From assembly GCA_025936275.1 (NCBI GenBank), contig JAICTR010000192.1, positions 1 to 5,844 on the forward strand: DNA of 5,844 nt, written 5' to 3'. Source of the stretch: Burkholderiales bacterium (GTDB lineage: Bacteria; Pseudomonadota; Gammaproteobacteria; Burkholderiales; Usitatibacteraceae). The position numbers were made by a program, and so were the translations under genes. This document shows, one piece after another, positions 1 to 5,844 of this stretch. The notes under the pieces were generated by a model. It saw nothing but the letters and a program-made list of their open reading frames with translations, did not search any database and was not told where the DNA came from. Each line of letters opens with the position of its first letter. The first letter of the stretch is position 1.

Positions 1-2949
1 GCATCCGTCGTGCGCGACCGGCAGGAAGCGGATGCCGGCGGCTTGCAGCGCGGGATGCGCCGATCCATCGAGCACCAGCGCCTGGCGCTCGTTGCCGGGG
101 GCGGGATCGAGCCGGCCGTCGTACACCGCCTCCGAGATGAAGCGGCACACGTCCGGATGCATGCGCCAGCTCATGCCGAGGAAGATGCCGCGGTCCGGCG
201 GCACCGTCGCCATGCCGTCGAGCAGGTACTCGAGCGTCGATTCGCCCGAGCGGCCCGGATGCACACCCTGGATCGGCTGGCCGAGCTGCATCTGGTCGCC
301 CAGGAGCACCACGTTCTTCGCCGCGGTGGCGACGGCGACGAGGTTCGCGAGCGAGACCTGCCCCGCCTCGTCGACGAAGAGGTAATCGAACGCCTGGTCC
401 AGCCCCGGCTCGGCGAAGAGCCATGCGGTGCCGCCGACCAGCGGCGCGTCCGAGCCGATGACCTCCTTCGCGTCCATCACGTCCGCGATCATCGTGCCGT
501 CCAGCAGGCTCTCGGGGTCCGTGCGCGTGGACTTCTTGAGACCGCGGATGCGCACGCCGGCTTCGCGCGCGCGCTCCTCGACGGCGTGCAGCAGGTGGTT
601 GATCGCCTTGTGGCTGTTGGAAGCGACGCCGACCCGCTTGCCTTCCTGGAGCAGCCGCAGGATCACGTGCGACCCCGTGGTGGTCTTGCCCGCGCCGGGC
701 GGTCCCTGGATGAAGAGATAGCTTCCTTCGAGCGAGAGCACCGCGGCGGTCGTGCCGGCGAGGATGTCGTCGCCTTCGATCCCGATCGGCTCGCCGGGCG
801 CGGTTCCGCGGAGCGCGGGTGCGCGCTTGCGCAGGAACGCTTCCGCGGCCGCGTAGCGCCCTTCGCCCCGCACGATGCAATCGGCGAAGCGCCACACCGC
901 ATGCCGCAGCTTGCCCGACGGGATTGGCCCGCCGGGCCCGATCGACAACGCATCGGGCACTTTCTTCCGCGTCGAGATGCGGATGCGGACGATGCGCGCC
1001 TCCTCGTCGAGCGCGACGATCTCTCCGAGCGGCTTCGCGCTCGCCGTGTCGTAGACCTCGCTTCCCACGCGAAGCTTCGTCTCCTGCGGCGGATAGGCGA
1101 ACGCGTGGATCGCCGACCGCCCCTCGGCGATCGGCGCCTCCCCGGTGCGCCGCAGCCCGCCGAGGCATTCGATGTCCTCGACCAGGTCTTCCTCGGTGGC
1201 CTCCTGGCGCGCGAAGAGCTCCCACCATTGCGGCTTCTCCTCGCGGCGATGGAAATCGACGAGGTAGTAGGTGAGCGCGCGGAACCGTTGCTCGTCGTCC
1301 CATTGCGCATCCTCCAGCGGCAACGGGTCGAAGAGCGCCTCGCGAAAGCCCGCGATGATGGCCTCGTGCTCCAGCATGCGGTCCGACTTCGGCTTCGCCT
1401 CGGCCGCGCCATCGCCCTCGGTTCCGGTGAACCACGCAAGGCCCGCGGGACGCAGGCCGACCAGCCAGTCGCGCAGCAGCTCCGTGGAGCGGCAGTCGTC
1501 CTCGTTGTAGGCGCGAATCTTCTCGAGCTCGGCCGCATCTCGAGTCTCGCGCCAGCGCTCGTAGTAGACGATCGAGGCGCCGGCGTTGGTGACCTCGCCT
1601 TCGCGCGCCTGCATGTAGAACTTCTCGATGTCCTTGATCGAATAGCCGGGCGCCGAAGTCCGGATGGATTCGCGCACGACCTTGTAGAGGTCGACCATCT
1701 TGTGGCGCCGCAGCCAGTCGTCGATCACGGTGTCGCGCGTGCCGTGCACCGACATCAGGCGCTTCAACGCGGTGGGCTCGTAGTGCGCGTAGTGGTAGAT
1801 GTGCATGCCCGGATGGCGCTGCATCCGCTCCTGCACGAAATCCACGAACTGCTCGAAGGCGATGCGCTCCGCGTGGCGATCGTGCGCCCAGAAGGCGCGG
1901 AACGCCGGCTTTCCGGCCTCGAGATAGCGCACGCCGAACAGGTACTCGAGCCCGCCCTGCTCGAAGGGATCGCCTTCCATGTCGAAGAAGACGTCGCCTT
2001 CATCGGGCTTCGGCAGGCGCAGGAAACCGCGGCGGTCCTCGGGATCGATGGGCAGCAGCTCCAGCGACTTGCGCCCGGTCGCCTTCTGGTCCGCCTGCAG
2101 GCGCGCCTGCGAGGCGAGCCGCGCGACGGTTTCGGGCTGCAGCCTCGCGATGCGCGTTTCCGGCGCCAGGGCCGCGAGCTGCGCCATCGTGCCGATGCCC
2201 GCCTCGCGCAGGCGCTCGACCTGGTTGCGGCCGATGCCGGCCACCTGGTTGAGGTGGTCTTCGCGCAGCCACTGCGCCGCGCAAAGCTCGCGCCACGGGC
2301 AAACGGCGCAGTGGTCACAACGCTCGGGGTTCGTCTCGCGCGCCGGCCGGCCGACGAAGGCGAGGAACTGCTCGCGGACCTGGCGGAAGTAGCGCGAGTA
2401 GCCCGCGTAGGGGAAGCGGCGCTCCTCTCCGTCGCCGAGTACGAGGCCCATCATGCGCGGCGCGCATCCCTGCACCTCCTCGAGCATCGCCGAGTAGAGC
2501 GCGAGCTGGACGAGATAGCGCGCTTGCGGACGGCGGCCGAGCTTCGTGTCGAGCACTTCGTAGCCGTGGCCGCCGAGGCGCGACGGCTCCTCGACGCGGC
2601 GCAGGAAATCCGCGCGTCCGTAGAAGGGCGCGGAGACGAATGCCGCCTGGTAGACGATGTCCGGGCCCTCGCGCATCGCGGCGATGGTGCGCGCGGCCAG
2701 CTCGGCGGGCGACGCGTGTTCGCCCTCGATGCGCGCGATCGTGAGGCCCTGGCGCTCGAGGCTTTCCAGGTAGCGCTCTTCGTGCTCGTAGCCCTTATCC
2801 TGGACGAGCTTCGCGGATTCATCGTCTTCCGCCCGCGGCAGGCGTCCCTCGAGCAGGTCCTTCAACGAGAGCGTGGTCTTGTGCTCGCACTCGAGGAAGC
2901 CGACGAGGTCGCCCGCCGAGTAGAGGACCTGGCCGTCAACGAGCTGCAT
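1..2949 (-). CDS. TM0106-family RecB-like nuclease/helicase, 3' end cut by window
   Basis: The window holds 983 codons with no stop; family members usually run to about 1,100-1,200 residues, so the C-terminus is missing. Domains in order: RecB/Cas4-like nuclease, about residues 1-225, with GRADF (D114), the D134-T-K136 metal/catalytic motif and Q148-LALY; cysteines C21 plus C211, C214, C217 and C223, suggesting a 4Fe-4S cluster; helix-hairpin-helix near 232-262; RNase_H_2/YprB-like DEDD exonuclease domain, about 318-497, with D323-x-E325, D420 in VDLY and YNEDD at 481-485; superfamily 1 helicase from about 720, with Walker A GPPGAGK (749-755), SNSHKA (777-782), DEAGQ (860-864), GDQMQL (884-889) and SWRMHP (927-932). 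Motifs V and VI are off the edge. The start is forced: the in-frame TGA at 3042-3040 is followed by no ATG, GTG or TTG before this ATG, and the protein begins as relatives do. No Shine-Dalgarno is visible. An ATP-driven DNA or RNA processing enzyme is inferred; substrate and pathway are unknown. Confidence 0.93.
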   Translation of the reverse strand, partial: MQLVDGQVLYSAGDLVGFLECEHKTTLSLKDLLEGRLPRAEDDESAKLVQDKGYEHEERYLESLERQGLTIARIEGEHASPAELAARTIAAMREGPDIVYQAAFVSAPFYGRADFLRRVEEPSRLGGHGYEVLDTKLGRRPQARYLVQLALYSAMLEEVQGCAPRMMGLVLGDGEERRFPYAGYSRYFRQVREQFLAFVGRPARETNPERCDHCAVCPWRELCAAQWLREDHLNQVAGIGRNQVERLREAGIGTMAQLAALAPETRIARLQPETVARLASQARLQADQKATGRKSLELLPIDPEDRRGFLRLPKPDEGDVFFDMEGDPFEQGGLEYLFGVRYLEAGKPAFRAFWAHDRHAERIAFEQFVDFVQERMQRHPGMHIYHYAHYEPTALKRLMSVHGTRDTVIDDWLRRHKMVDLYKVVRESIRTSAPGYSIKDIEKFYMQAREGEVTNAGASIVYYERWRETRDAAELEKIRAYNEDDCRSTELLRDWLVGLRPAGLAWFTGTEGDGAAEAKPKSDRMLEHEAIIAGFREALFDPLPLEDAQWDDEQRFRALTYYLVDFHRREEKPQWWELFARQEATEEDLVEDIECLGGLRRTGEAPIAEGRSAIHAFAYPPQETKLRVGSEVYDTASAKPLGEIVALDEEARIVRIRISTRKKVPDALSIGPGGPIPSGKLRHAVWRFADCIVRGEGRYAAAEAFLRKRAPALRGTAPGEPIGIEGDDILAGTTAAVLSLEGSYLFIQGPPGAGKTTTGSHVILRLLQEGKRVGVASNSHKAINHLLHAVEERAREAGVRIRGLKKSTRTDPESLLDGTMIADVMDAKEVIGSDAPLVGGTAWLFAEPGLDQAFDYLFVDEAGQVSLANLVAVATAAKNVVLLGDQMQLGQPIQGVHPGRSGESTLEYLLDGMATVPPDRGIFLGMSWRMHPDVCRFISEAVYDGRLDPAPGNERQALVLDGSAHPALQAAGIRFLPVAHDGC

Positions 2950-3008
2950 GAGTGGGAGGCGCGCCGTCGGACGCTCGAGGCAGTTCCATGGATCGCTCCG
3001 GATGGCTG

Positions 3009-3068
3009 GTGCTTCCCACCACCATAGCGCAGGAAAAGCTCACCAGGTGAGCCTGCCTGCCTCCGCGG
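3009..3068. repeat. Direct repeat unit, copy 1
   Basis: Aligned without gaps to 3089-3148 at an offset of 80 bases, about 43 of 60 positions agree by hand count. The best-conserved core is 3037-3063 (23 of 27 identical), with the exact shared words AGCTCA, AGGTGAGCCTGC and GCCTC. In this copy the core contains a perfect inverted repeat, GCTCACC and GGTGAGC around one base. The origin (an old tandem duplication or a dispersed intergenic element) cannot be decided from this window. Confidence 0.6.
3034..3054 (-). terminator. Candidate rho-independent terminator for the DUF2339-DUF3999 transcript
   Basis: Read on the minus strand, a six-pair stem GCTCAC/GTGAGC with a three-base loop CTG is followed by TTTT. 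One G-T and one A-T pair can extend the stem to eight pairs. It lies about 140 bases after the DUF3999 stop codon and about 85 bases before the nuclease start codon, a suitable place to separate the two units. The stem and T run are short, so termination may be weak; the same inverted repeat could equally be a protein-binding site. Confidence 0.35.
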
Positions 3069-3071
3069 AGG
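3060..3071. repeat. 12-base perfect palindrome
   Basis: CCTCCGCGGAGG equals its own reverse complement. It sits directly after the conserved core of repeat copy 1. Copy 2 does not preserve it, so it is not part of the shared unit. In GC-rich DNA a palindrome of this size can arise by chance; an operator role is possible but unsupported. Confidence 0.3.
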
Positions 3072-3088
3072 GTCACCGCCTCTACAGC

Positions 3089-3148
3089 GTAGTCCCGACC
3101 ACGATAGTCCGCGATGAGCTCAAGAGGTGAGCCTGCGCGCCTCAGCCG
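3089..3148. repeat. Direct repeat unit, copy 2
   Basis: This is the partner of the unit at 3009-3068. Its core, 3117-3143, keeps AGCTCA, AGGTGAGCCTGC and GCCTC. Two changed bases (AG for CC) shorten the internal inverted repeat to five pairs around five bases, and the A run that gives copy 1 its minus-strand T tract is absent. Copy 2 therefore does not look like a terminator even though it is clearly related in sequence. Confidence 0.6.
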
Positions 3149-3191
3149 CTCCGAATCAAAGCTCCGGCTCGCTTGCCCGGCGGAGAGGAAG

Positions 3192-4538
3192 CTATTCGCT
3201 CCTCACCTGCCGGTGCAGCCGCCACGCCATGAACCCGAGCACCGCCACGGCGAGGATCAGCACCGCCCACAGCGCGAGCTTGCGCGGGCCGAGGGCCGCA
3301 AGCGGCGCGGGTAGCATCGAGGTGCGCGGTGCGCCGCCCTGCACCTCACCCACCGTCGCCTCGGCAAGCTTCAGCTCGTCGCCGCGCTTGTAGCCGGGAA
3401 TCAGCGTGGGCACGGCCACCCACGCGGGCTTCGCGTCGCGATCGCCGAAAGCCAGCCGGAAAGGGCCGGGCCCGCGCGCCACGAACACCACCTGGTGGCT
3501 GCGCCATTGCGCCTCGAGCTTCGGCGGCGTCTTCGAGATGCCGGCCGTGTTCCAATCCACGCGCGCCATCCATTCGCGCGCCGAATGCCGGCCGATCTCC
3601 ACGGGCTGCGATTCGATCTCCTGCCCGTTGTGCCGCAGCCGGTAGAACCCGCCCGCGCCGGCGCGATGCCAGTCGCTTGCGGGCGGATTGCGCTCGAGGA
3701 TGTCGTAGATCGCGATCGAGTTCGCATCGGCGGGCACGATGCGAACCGCTTCGACCGGCAACCGCGCGCCGAGGTCGAACAGGAACTCGCCCGGCTTCTC
3801 CCCCGCGCGGCCCGCGACCGTCAACGATTCGCGCGGCGCGCTTCGCACCTTGCCCTCGAATTCGCCCTGCACGGTCTGCAAGCGGAACCCGGGCGCGGCG
3901 CTCCACGTGACCCGGAAGTACTTCGCGCGCGATGCGGGGACGAGCCGCGCGTGCGCCTGCCCGACGTCGCTCGCTCCGCGCGTGAGGTGCCACAGCGTCG
4001 CGCGGCTCACGAGGCGCCACGATTGGAGATCGTCGCTCGCCTCGACCGTGATCGGCACCACCTCCGCGCCGGGCGCGGCATCCCAATGGAAATCCAGCGC
4101 CGCGAGCGGCTCGGCGAGCGCGCTGGCATCGAGCAGATACGCGACGGGCACCACCGCCTTCTTCGGCGCTCCGCCGCCGCCGTGCACGCCGACCAGCGTG
4201 CCGTCCTGCATGCGGATCGTGACCTCCGTGCCCTTCGCGCCCGGCGTCGTGACGAGCGAGCTCACGGGAAACATCGGCAGCGGCGTGATCCGCGCGGGCT
4301 CTCGAACCGAATCGGGATCGCCGGCTAAAGCGATCGGCACCGTTTCGCCGTTCGCGTTGAACACTCGGATATCGGCGAGGTCGCGGCGCGTGTCGCGATA
4401 CGCGGCGAAGGGCAGCGTGAAGCGCTGCAGCGCATCGGCATTGGCGGGCGTGACGGGCGCCGAAGCGGAGAAATCCGACGGTTCTTCGGCCCAGGCGCCG
4501 AGCGCCGCCCACGCGAAGATCACACCGAGCCATTTCAT
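3192..4538 (-). CDS. DUF3999 family exported, membrane-anchored protein
   Basis: This is a complete gene of 448 residues, the usual size for DUF3999 proteins. Residues 1-17 form a signal peptide (short basic start, hydrophobic core, AWA before EE at 17/18). The mature part starts with the family-typical stretch LPFAAYRDTRRDLADIRVF (42-60), where a segment with LADIRVF is followed by NANGETVPIAL. Beta-rich regions follow; those around 161-228 (VEASDDLQSWRLVSRATLWH, then KYFRVTW) and 262-330 resemble discoidin-like sandwiches. A single membrane helix at about 420-439 is followed by a basic tail, RLHRQVRSE, so the bulk should face the periplasm with the C-terminus inside. The ATG overlaps the stop of the DUF2339 gene and has GGAGG seven bases upstream, which settles the start. 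No catalytic motif is visible; a binding or assembly role beside the DUF2339 membrane protein is inferred. Confidence 0.92.
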   Translation of the reverse strand: MKWLGVIFAWAALGAWAEEPSDFSASAPVTPANADALQRFTLPFAAYRDTRRDLADIRVFNANGETVPIALAGDPDSVREPARITPLPMFPVSSLVTTPGAKGTEVTIRMQDGTLVGVHGGGGAPKKAVVPVAYLLDASALAEPLAALDFHWDAAPGAEVVPITVEASDDLQSWRLVSRATLWHLTRGASDVGQAHARLVPASRAKYFRVTWSAAPGFRLQTVQGEFEGKVRSAPRESLTVAGRAGEKPGEFLFDLGARLPVEAVRIVPADANSIAIYDILERNPPASDWHRAGAGGFYRLRHNGQEIESQPVEIGRHSAREWMARVDWNTAGISKTPPKLEAQWRSHQVVFVARGPGPFRLAFGDRDAKPAWVAVPTLIPGYKRGDELKLAEATVGEVQGGAPRTSMLPAPLAALGPRKLALWAVLILAVAVLGFMAWRLHRQVRSE

Positions 4539-5844
4539 GTCCGCACCTCCGCGCGCCGCGGCGGCACCGGCGCGAACCAGCCGACCACCAGCATCAGCAA
4601 CCCCACGCCGATGAAGGAGACGATGCGCTCCACGCCGCCCACGTGCGAGAGGTCGATCGTGAAGAGCTTCACGACCACCACGCCCATCAGCGCCGCGCCG
4701 GTCATCCACACGCCGCGCCGTCCCATGCGCGTGGCCGCGACCATCAGCGCGAGCGCGAGCACCGTCCAGAAGATCGAGAGCGCCGCCTGCACGACCACCG
4801 AGCGCATCATCGGCTCGAGGCGATATGGGACCGAGCCCCAGTGGTGGATGCTCCGCAGGAGGATCCCGTTCAGCCACAGGAAGGCAAGCGCCGCGACGAC
4901 GACGCCGCTTTCCCTCGACGCGAGGCCGCGCGGAAACTCGTTGGGCCGGCGCCGCACGCCGAGCCACGCCCAGGCGAATGCAAGCGCCGCGAGCACGTGC
5001 CCGAGATCGAGCGCGTTGACGAGCGGCAGGTACGGAAGCGGGTCGCTCCGCCCGTCGTGCGTGATGTTGGCGAAGATCACCCAGATGCCGAGCGCCACGA
5101 CGAGCGGCGCGAGCGCTCCCACACGGTATGCGCGCGGCTCGATGGCGACCGGCCAGCGATCGTCCATCCCGCGGCTGGCGATCGCGAGCACCAGCAGCGC
5201 CGGCACGACCATCACCGCGGCCACTGACCACGCCGTCCCGCGCGCGGTGTACTCGGCCGCGAGCCAGTGGAGCTCGAGCGCGCCGAGCGCCGCGAGGATC
5301 AGCACCGTCCCGGTGTGCAGGACGCTTCCATATCCCGGCGGCGTTTCGTCCGCGTTTCGCCGCAGCACCCACACCTGCACGGCGATCGCGAAGATCCACG
5401 CGAGCCACCCGTAGTCCCCGAACGGATGCGGCCGCGACACGGCGCCCGAAGCGAGGCACAGCGCCAGCGCCGGCATCAATGCGAGCGCGGGCCACGCGGC
5501 CACGTTCCAACGCAGGCGCAACGCGAGGAGCGACGAGGCGAGTGCGGTGCCAGCCAGCACCGCGATATCCGCGTTAAGCCGCATGCGATACGGCACGAAC
5601 GCATCAACTTCGTTGAACGCCGCGAAGAGCCACCAGCCCACGCCCCACAGGAACGCGAACGGCACGAGCCCCGATTCGCCTTTCGTCACCCGCTCGCGGT
5701 GTCGCTCGAAGAGCCGCGCGATCCACAGCCCCGCGATCGCGAGCAGCACGCCTCCCACGAACGGCGCATCGACGATCGGCGTTTCCGCGCGCAGCGAGGA
5801 CAACGCCCACAGGTATGCGACCGCGGCGCCGATTTGCAGGAGCA
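4535..5844 (-). CDS. DUF2339 polytopic membrane protein, 5' part cut by window
   Basis: The frame is open to the right edge, so only the last 435 residues are visible; DUF2339 proteins often approach 900 residues. A TTG at 5803 could be taken as a start, but the frame continues upstream with membrane-protein-like residues (LLQIGAAVAYLWAL), so that is not the true start. About 13 hydrophobic helices are seen, among them 26-44, 59-76, 91-109, 114-134, 144-160, 176-197, 204-222, 241-260, 278-296, 312-329, 346-370, 377-396 and 403-424. Family-like signatures are LPYLPLVNALDLGHVLA (269-285), LNGILLRSIHHWGSVPYR (324-341) and, near the end, VVVVKLFTIDLSHVGGVERI, in which KLFTIDLS is at 392-399. The gene ends in TGA within the ATGA shared with DUF3999. 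It is an integral inner-membrane protein of unknown activity; pairing with DUF3999 suggests an envelope function. Confidence 0.9.
   Translation of the reverse strand, partial: LLQIGAAVAYLWALSSLRAETPIVDAPFVGGVLLAIAGLWIARLFERHRERVTKGESGLVPFAFLWGVGWWLFAAFNEVDAFVPYRMRLNADIAVLAGTALASSLLALRLRWNVAAWPALALMPALALCLASGAVSRPHPFGDYGWLAWIFAIAVQVWVLRRNADETPPGYGSVLHTGTVLILAALGALELHWLAAEYTARGTAWSVAAVMVVPALLVLAIASRGMDDRWPVAIEPRAYRVGALAPLVVALGIWVIFANITHDGRSDPLPYLPLVNALDLGHVLAALAFAWAWLGVRRRPNEFPRGLASRESGVVVAALAFLWLNGILLRSIHHWGSVPYRLEPMMRSVVVQAALSIFWTVLALALMVAATRMGRRGVWMTGAALMGVVVVKLFTIDLSHVGGVERIVSFIGVGLLMLVVGWFAPVPPRRAEVRT
4546..4550 (-). promoter_or_regulatory. Shine-Dalgarno site of the DUF3999 gene
   Basis: GGAGG on the minus strand ends seven bases before the ATG at 4538-4536 and lies inside the last codons of the upstream gene. 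It fixes the DUF3999 start and supports reinitiation or coupled translation across the ATGA overlap. Confidence 0.85.

Larger units (their letters stand above)
2950..3191. other. Intergenic region with repeats, no gene
   Basis: This gap lies between the stop of the DUF3999 gene and the start of the nuclease/helicase gene. Both neighbours are read on the minus strand, so it should contain the end of one transcript and possibly the promoter of the next. I find no convincing sigma-70 promoter pair, no tRNA and no credible small gene. What it does show is two diverged direct repeat units 80 bases apart, a hairpin with a short T run, and a 12-base palindrome, each listed separately. Confidence 0.7.

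Noticed and set aside
1..2949. Cas4 or CRISPR adaptation link
   Set aside because: The nuclease core resembles Cas4, but it is fused to an exonuclease and helicase as in the TM0106 family, and there is no CRISPR array or cas gene in the window.
2936..3025. Small minus-strand ORF of 29 residues starting at 3025 and overlapping the nuclease start
   Set aside because: It has no Shine-Dalgarno, no recognisable features and lies within the repeat-bearing gap; it looks like a chance frame.
10..3027. Plus-strand open frame of 1,005 codons as a gene
   Set aside because: Its translation is dominated by R, E, H, L and A, with no recognisable domain. The opposite strand in exact register encodes a full set of nuclease and helicase motifs, and the lack of stops follows from the absence of TTA, CTA and TCA in that gene.
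2950..3191. Sigma-70 promoter for the nuclease gene
   Set aside because: Elements such as TATGGT and TTGAGC occur on the minus strand, but no pair has the 16-18 base spacing needed.
4539..5510. Upstream extension of the DUF3999 frame to give 772 residues
   Set aside because: The added 324 residues are arginine/alanine/glycine-rich out-of-frame translation of the DUF2339 gene. The ATG at 4538 has a good Shine-Dalgarno and opens with a signal peptide.
5801..5803. TTG as the true start of the DUF2339 gene
   Set aside because: The frame stays open to the window edge with hydrophobic residues upstream, and the family is much longer; the gene is simply cut by the window.

Overview
The window holds three protein-coding genes, all on the minus strand, on GC-rich DNA with strong G/C bias at third codon positions. 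Read in the direction of transcription (right to left) they are: the C-terminal part of a large DUF2339 polytopic membrane protein (cut by the right edge), a complete DUF3999 exported membrane-anchored protein, a gap of about 240 bases with no gene, and a nearly complete TM0106-type RecB-like nuclease/helicase (cut by the left edge). The DUF2339/DUF3999 pair together with the GC-rich codon use suggests a proteobacterium, more likely beta- or gamma-; this is a family-level impression, since no rRNA or other phylogenetic marker is present.

Right part, 3192-5844: the DUF2339 and DUF3999 genes overlap by ATGA, and the second has a strong Shine-Dalgarno sequence. They are almost certainly co-transcribed and translationally coupled. 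The first is a chain of about 13 membrane helices. The second has a signal peptide, a long beta-rich periplasmic part and one C-terminal membrane helix. The layout suggests an inner-membrane/periplasm pair, probably acting at the cell envelope; the biochemical role is not known to me.

Middle, 2950-3191: non-coding. It contains two diverged copies of a roughly 60-base unit, offset by exactly 80 bases. The copy nearer the nuclease gene carries a perfect short hairpin followed by four T on the minus strand, a candidate terminator for the upstream pair. A separate 12-base perfect palindrome lies between the copies' conserved cores.

Left part, 1-2949: one polypeptide joins a RecB/Cas4-like nuclease with a probable Fe-S cysteine set, a helix-hairpin-helix, a DEDD-type exonuclease-like domain and a superfamily 1 helicase. 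The last helicase motifs lie beyond the left edge. This is the most notable gene of the window. Its family is recognisable, but its biological role (repair, DNA processing or defence) cannot be told from the sequence. Nothing here links it functionally to the membrane pair upstream. Apart from that gene, I see no clear sign of a new system, mobile element, CRISPR array or RNA gene.
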